Both the position numbers and the translations under genes were made by a program. Positions 62,093 through 64,000 of a stretch of DNA of 64,000 bases are shown here, piece by piece (position 1 is the first letter of the stretch; each line of letters starts with the position of its first letter). The notes beneath the pieces were generated by a model. The model searched no databases and was not told the DNA's origin. It saw only the letters and a list, made by a program, of their open reading frames with translations. Origin of the DNA: Stappia sp. 28M-7 (GTDB taxonomy: Bacteria; Pseudomonadota; Alphaproteobacteria; Rhizobiales; Stappiaceae); the NCBI RefSeq assembly GCF_014252955.1, contig NZ_JACMIA010000001.1, forward strand, positions 434,001-498,000, given 5' to 3'.

Positions 62093-62911
62093 TCAGCGCC
62101 AGTCGCCCTCGGTCGGGATGTTGAGCGATATGCCGCAATGCTTGCAGTGGACGGCGTCCGGATCGTGCCGGCTCAGCCCGCATTCGGGGCATTTGTGGGC
62201 GACCTTCAGCGGCCGGAAGATCGTCTGCACCAGCCGCAGGAACAGCCCGACGCCGACGATCATGATCAGGATGGTCAGCAGCCGCCCGTATTCGTCGGTC
62301 ATGATGATGTCGCCGAACCCGGTCGTGGTCAGCGTCGTCACCGTGAAGTAGAGCGCGTCGAGAAAGGTATTGATGCCCGGGTTGCGGCCCTTTTCCAGCA
62401 CATGCACCGCCGCCGAGACGACGAAGATGAACACCGTCAGGTTGACCAGCGCCTGGATCACCTGCTCGTTGCGGCGGAAGAACGGCATGTGCCCCTGCAG
62501 CTCGCGGATCAGGTGATAGGAGCGCAGCAGCCGCAGCATGCGCACCACCAAGAGCAGGGCCAGCCCCTCCACGACCGCGCTGGCGAACAGCGAGGCGATC
62601 ACCACCGCATCGGCCAGCGCCATGAAGCTGACCATCGCCTTGAGCGGCCGGCTGGCTGCGGCCAGCCGCAGCAGGTAGTCGGCCAGCATCACCGCGCCGA
62701 TGACGTAGTCGAGCCGATTGTCGGTGTCGCTGAGGCCGAACAGGATCGAGGCGAAGAAATAGCCGATGGCGAGAAAGTCGAAGAGCAACAGCCCCATCCG
62801 CCAGCGCCGCGAGCGGGCCGAACTGCCGAAATAGAGCCGGCGGACGGCGGATCGGAAACGGGTGAAGGGCGGGTCCTGCGGCTCGGCGTCCGGGCGTGTC
62901 TCGGCGGTCAT
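62093..62911 (-). CDS. Voltage-gated K+-channel-like ion transporter with C-terminal zinc ribbon
   Basis: 272 residues from the ATG at 62909-62911. Six-helix (S1-S6) channel: S4-like LLLVVRMLRLLRSYHLIR and a pore loop with YFTVTTLTTTGFGDI, the TxGFGD form of the K+ selectivity filter. After S6 there is a short linker and a C-terminal C-x2-C...C-x2-C zinc ribbon (C241, C244, C256, C259). Homotetramer formation is expected. The ribbon in place of a RCK or cyclic-nucleotide domain is unusual and may serve as a regulatory or assembly module. It converges on the fatty acid hydroxylase gene. Confidence 0.88.
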   Translation of the reverse strand: MTAETRPDAEPQDPPFTRFRSAVRRLYFGSSARSRRWRMGLLLFDFLAIGYFFASILFGLSDTDNRLDYVIGAVMLADYLLRLAAASRPLKAMVSFMALADAVVIASLFASAVVEGLALLLVVRMLRLLRSYHLIRELQGHMPFFRRNEQVIQALVNLTVFIFVVSAAVHVLEKGRNPGINTFLDALYFTVTTLTTTGFGDIIMTDEYGRLLTILIMIVGVGLFLRLVQTIFRPLKVAHKCPECGLSRHDPDAVHCKHCGISLNIPTEGDWR

Positions 62912-63072
62912 GGCGCGATCATGCGCAGCGCCCCGGCCGGTGGTCAATCGTCCCGGTTCCCGCGCCGCCGGCGGGGCGGACCTGCGGGAACGCAGCGGGC
63001 ATAAGGGATTCTACACATTGGGCCTTTGGCATTGAGGCTTTTGACTCCGAAGCGAATCGGAGCAAGGTTTCG

Positions 63073-63080
63073 TTAACCAT
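63073..63080 (+). promoter_or_regulatory. TTAACCAT element (possible CtrA half-site)
   Basis: TTAACCAT followed directly by TTAA, 50 bases before the start of the small unknown gene at 63130. It equals the CtrA half-site also seen at 24106-24113. The spacing to the second TTAA is 4 bases rather than 7, so it is not a full site. Confidence 0.35.
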
Positions 63081-63129
63081 TTAAGCGGCGGCGGGCCCGA
63101 CCTGCCGCAGGGTATTTCCGGGGAGCGTC

Positions 63130-63420
63130 ATGTCAGCCTTTGTCCAGTCCCTGCCGACCTTGAACGACAGCCTGCGTTTTGCCGAACAGCATGTGGGGGA
63201 CATCCTGCACACGCCCAAATCCCGGGACGGCGCGGCCTATCGTTTCATCGTGCGCGGGACGGGACGCTTCGGCAACGGCGCGCGCAGCGGCAGCCCGTGC
63301 GAGGTTCTGGCCGCCACCCGCCGCGAGGCGGAGCTGCGCCGCCTGCATGCGGTCGCCACCAGCATCGCGCAGTATCTGGAAGAGCGCATCGCCGCCGAAA
63401 GCCCGCTCGGCGACGAGTGA
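63130..63420 (+). CDS. Small hypothetical protein
   Basis: 96 residues from ATG 63130, after CCGGGGAGCG. It begins SAFVQSLPTLNDSLRFAEQ, has a beta-like middle (AAYRFIVRGTGRFGNGAR) and a helical C-terminus (RREAELRRLHAVATSIAQYL). No signal peptide or membrane helix. I do not recognise the family. It is bounded by a possible CtrA half-site upstream and by a convergent dipeptidase gene downstream. Confidence 0.65.
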   Translation: MSAFVQSLPTLNDSLRFAEQHVGDILHTPKSRDGAAYRFIVRGTGRFGNGARSGSPCEVLAATRREAELRRLHAVATSIAQYLEERIAAESPLGDE

Positions 63421-63436
63421 GACAGGCGCGCGCCCC

Positions 63437-64000
63437 TCAGTTCCAGGTCCGCTCCAGCACCGACAGCCAGTTCTTCCAGGCGATCTTCTCGATCAGCTCC
63501 TCGCCGTAGCCCGCCTCGCGGAAGGCCTGCAGCAGCACCGGCAGGCCGGACACGTCGCCGATGGCGCGCGGCACCATGCAGCCGTCGAAATCCGAGCCCA
63601 GCGCCACCCCGTCCTCGCCGAGCCGCGACAGCAGGTGGTCCGTGTGCCGCACCATCACCTCCAGCGGCGTGTCGGAGATGTTGGCCCCGTCCGGCCGCAG
63701 GAAGGCGACATGGAAGTTGAGCCCGGCAAGGCCGCGGCTTTCGGCGATGGCGTCTAGCTGCCGGTCGGTCAGGTTGCGGGCCGAGGGGCAGACCGCATGG
63801 GCGTTGGAATGGGAGGCGACGAGCGGCCGGTCGCTGATCGCCGCCACGTCCCAGAAGCCCTTTTCGGTCAGATGCGACAGGTCGACCATGATCTTCAGCC
63901 GGTTGCAGGCGCGCACCAGCTCCTTGCCCGCATCCGTCAGTCCCGGTCCCGTGTCGGGGGAGGAGGGGCAGGTCATCGGCACCCCGTCGCCGAAGATGTT
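63437..64000 (-). CDS. Membrane dipeptidase (renal dipeptidase, peptidase M19), C-terminal part
   Basis: About 188 residues; the gene runs off the right edge, so the N-terminus is missing. Family features: GLTDAGKELVRACNRLKIMVDLSHL, PLVASHSNAHAVCPSARNLTDRQLDAIAES, and VALGSDFDGCMVPRAIGD with the metal-binding/substrate Asp. M19 enzymes are di-zinc hydrolases that split dipeptides and sometimes beta-lactams; here no signal peptide can be judged. The first visible codons (FGDGVPMTCPSSPDTGPGL) are in the expected register for the family. It converges on the small hypothetical gene. Confidence 0.92.
   Translation of the reverse strand, partial: NIFGDGVPMTCPSSPDTGPGLTDAGKELVRACNRLKIMVDLSHLTEKGFWDVAAISDRPLVASHSNAHAVCPSARNLTDRQLDAIAESRGLAGLNFHVAFLRPDGANISDTPLEVMVRHTDHLLSRLGEDGVALGSDFDGCMVPRAIGDVSGLPVLLQAFREAGYGEELIEKIAWKNWLSVLERTWN

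Noticed and set aside
1-64000. CRISPR arrays, tRNA/rRNA genes, insertion sequences, prophage or integrase genes
   Set aside because: Read through on both strands; no direct-repeat arrays, transposase motifs or structured RNA genes were recognised. A tRNAscan/Infernal run could still reveal one.

Overview
The window is GC-rich, densely coded chromosomal DNA. Several traits point to an alphaproteobacterium of the Hyphomicrobiales (Rhizobiales): a TRAP-transporter remnant, an Irr-type iron control element (TTTAGAA-N3-TTCTAAT), a mixed cob/cbi cobalamin cluster, an OpgH-type glucan synthase, isolated TTAACCAT half-sites like those of CtrA, and an amino acid:[carrier protein] ligase of the kind described in Bradyrhizobium. 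A Stappia/Labrenzia-like marine genus would fit, but that is a guess. No rRNA, tRNA, CRISPR array, insertion sequence or phage gene was seen, and the region reads as core plus accessory chromosome rather than a mobile element.

Layout. 1-4.3 kb: end of a TRAP solute receptor, a flavin monooxygenase with an overlapping MarR regulator, and an MHYT-GGDEF-EAL c-di-GMP protein. 4.3-10.3 kb: an iron-linked operon with an upstream Irr box: a Cys/His-rich unknown protein, imelysin, a di-haem oxidoreductase, a second imelysin and a Tat-exported DUF1513 protein. 10.3-11.4 kb: a GcvR-like ACT protein and a cupin. 11.9-23.2 kb: cobalamin corrin-ring genes (cbiX, cobH, cobL, cobI, cbiG-cobJ fusion, cobM; then cobB and cobA on the minus strand; cbiD and cobK on the plus strand), with a methyltransferase inserted. 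23.2-35.5 kb: an exopolysaccharide locus (WecG-type transferase, Wzz-like protein, polymerase-like protein, two GT4 enzymes, polysaccharide deacetylase, flippase, GH5 hydrolase, double alpha/beta hydrolase).

35.4-41.3 kb: a minus-strand operon of carrier protein, acyl-CoA-dehydrogenase-like flavoprotein, class II aaRS-like amino acid:carrier protein ligase, DUF1839 protein and a GH2 enzyme, converging on the exopolysaccharide genes. This is the most interesting part. It has all the pieces needed to charge an amino acid onto a carrier protein, modify it and pass it to an acceptor. 41.7-43.4 kb: a PcaF/PaaJ-type thiolase behind a TetR-like palindrome, and a PilZ protein. 43.4-46.8 kb: a second unusual minus-strand operon (alcohol-dehydrogenase-like, a 6-pyruvoyl-tetrahydropterin-synthase homologue lacking its usual catalytic residues, GT4, methyltransferase).

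46.9-64 kb: opgH, a small membrane protein, a CoA-transferase/ThDP-enzyme pair, a DUF302 protein, a YeeE/YedE thiosulfate-type transporter with a clear terminator, a TTC38-like protein, opgC, a secreted esterase, a cyanide-insensitive-type bd oxidase (cydA-cydB plus a 40-residue DUF2474 subunit), a fatty acid hydroxylase, a K+-channel-like protein with a C-terminal zinc ribbon, a small unknown gene, and the end of an M19 dipeptidase running off the right edge. Start sites were chosen from ribosome-binding sites, signal peptides and stop/start overlaps. Family assignments come from motif recognition only; no database search was possible.
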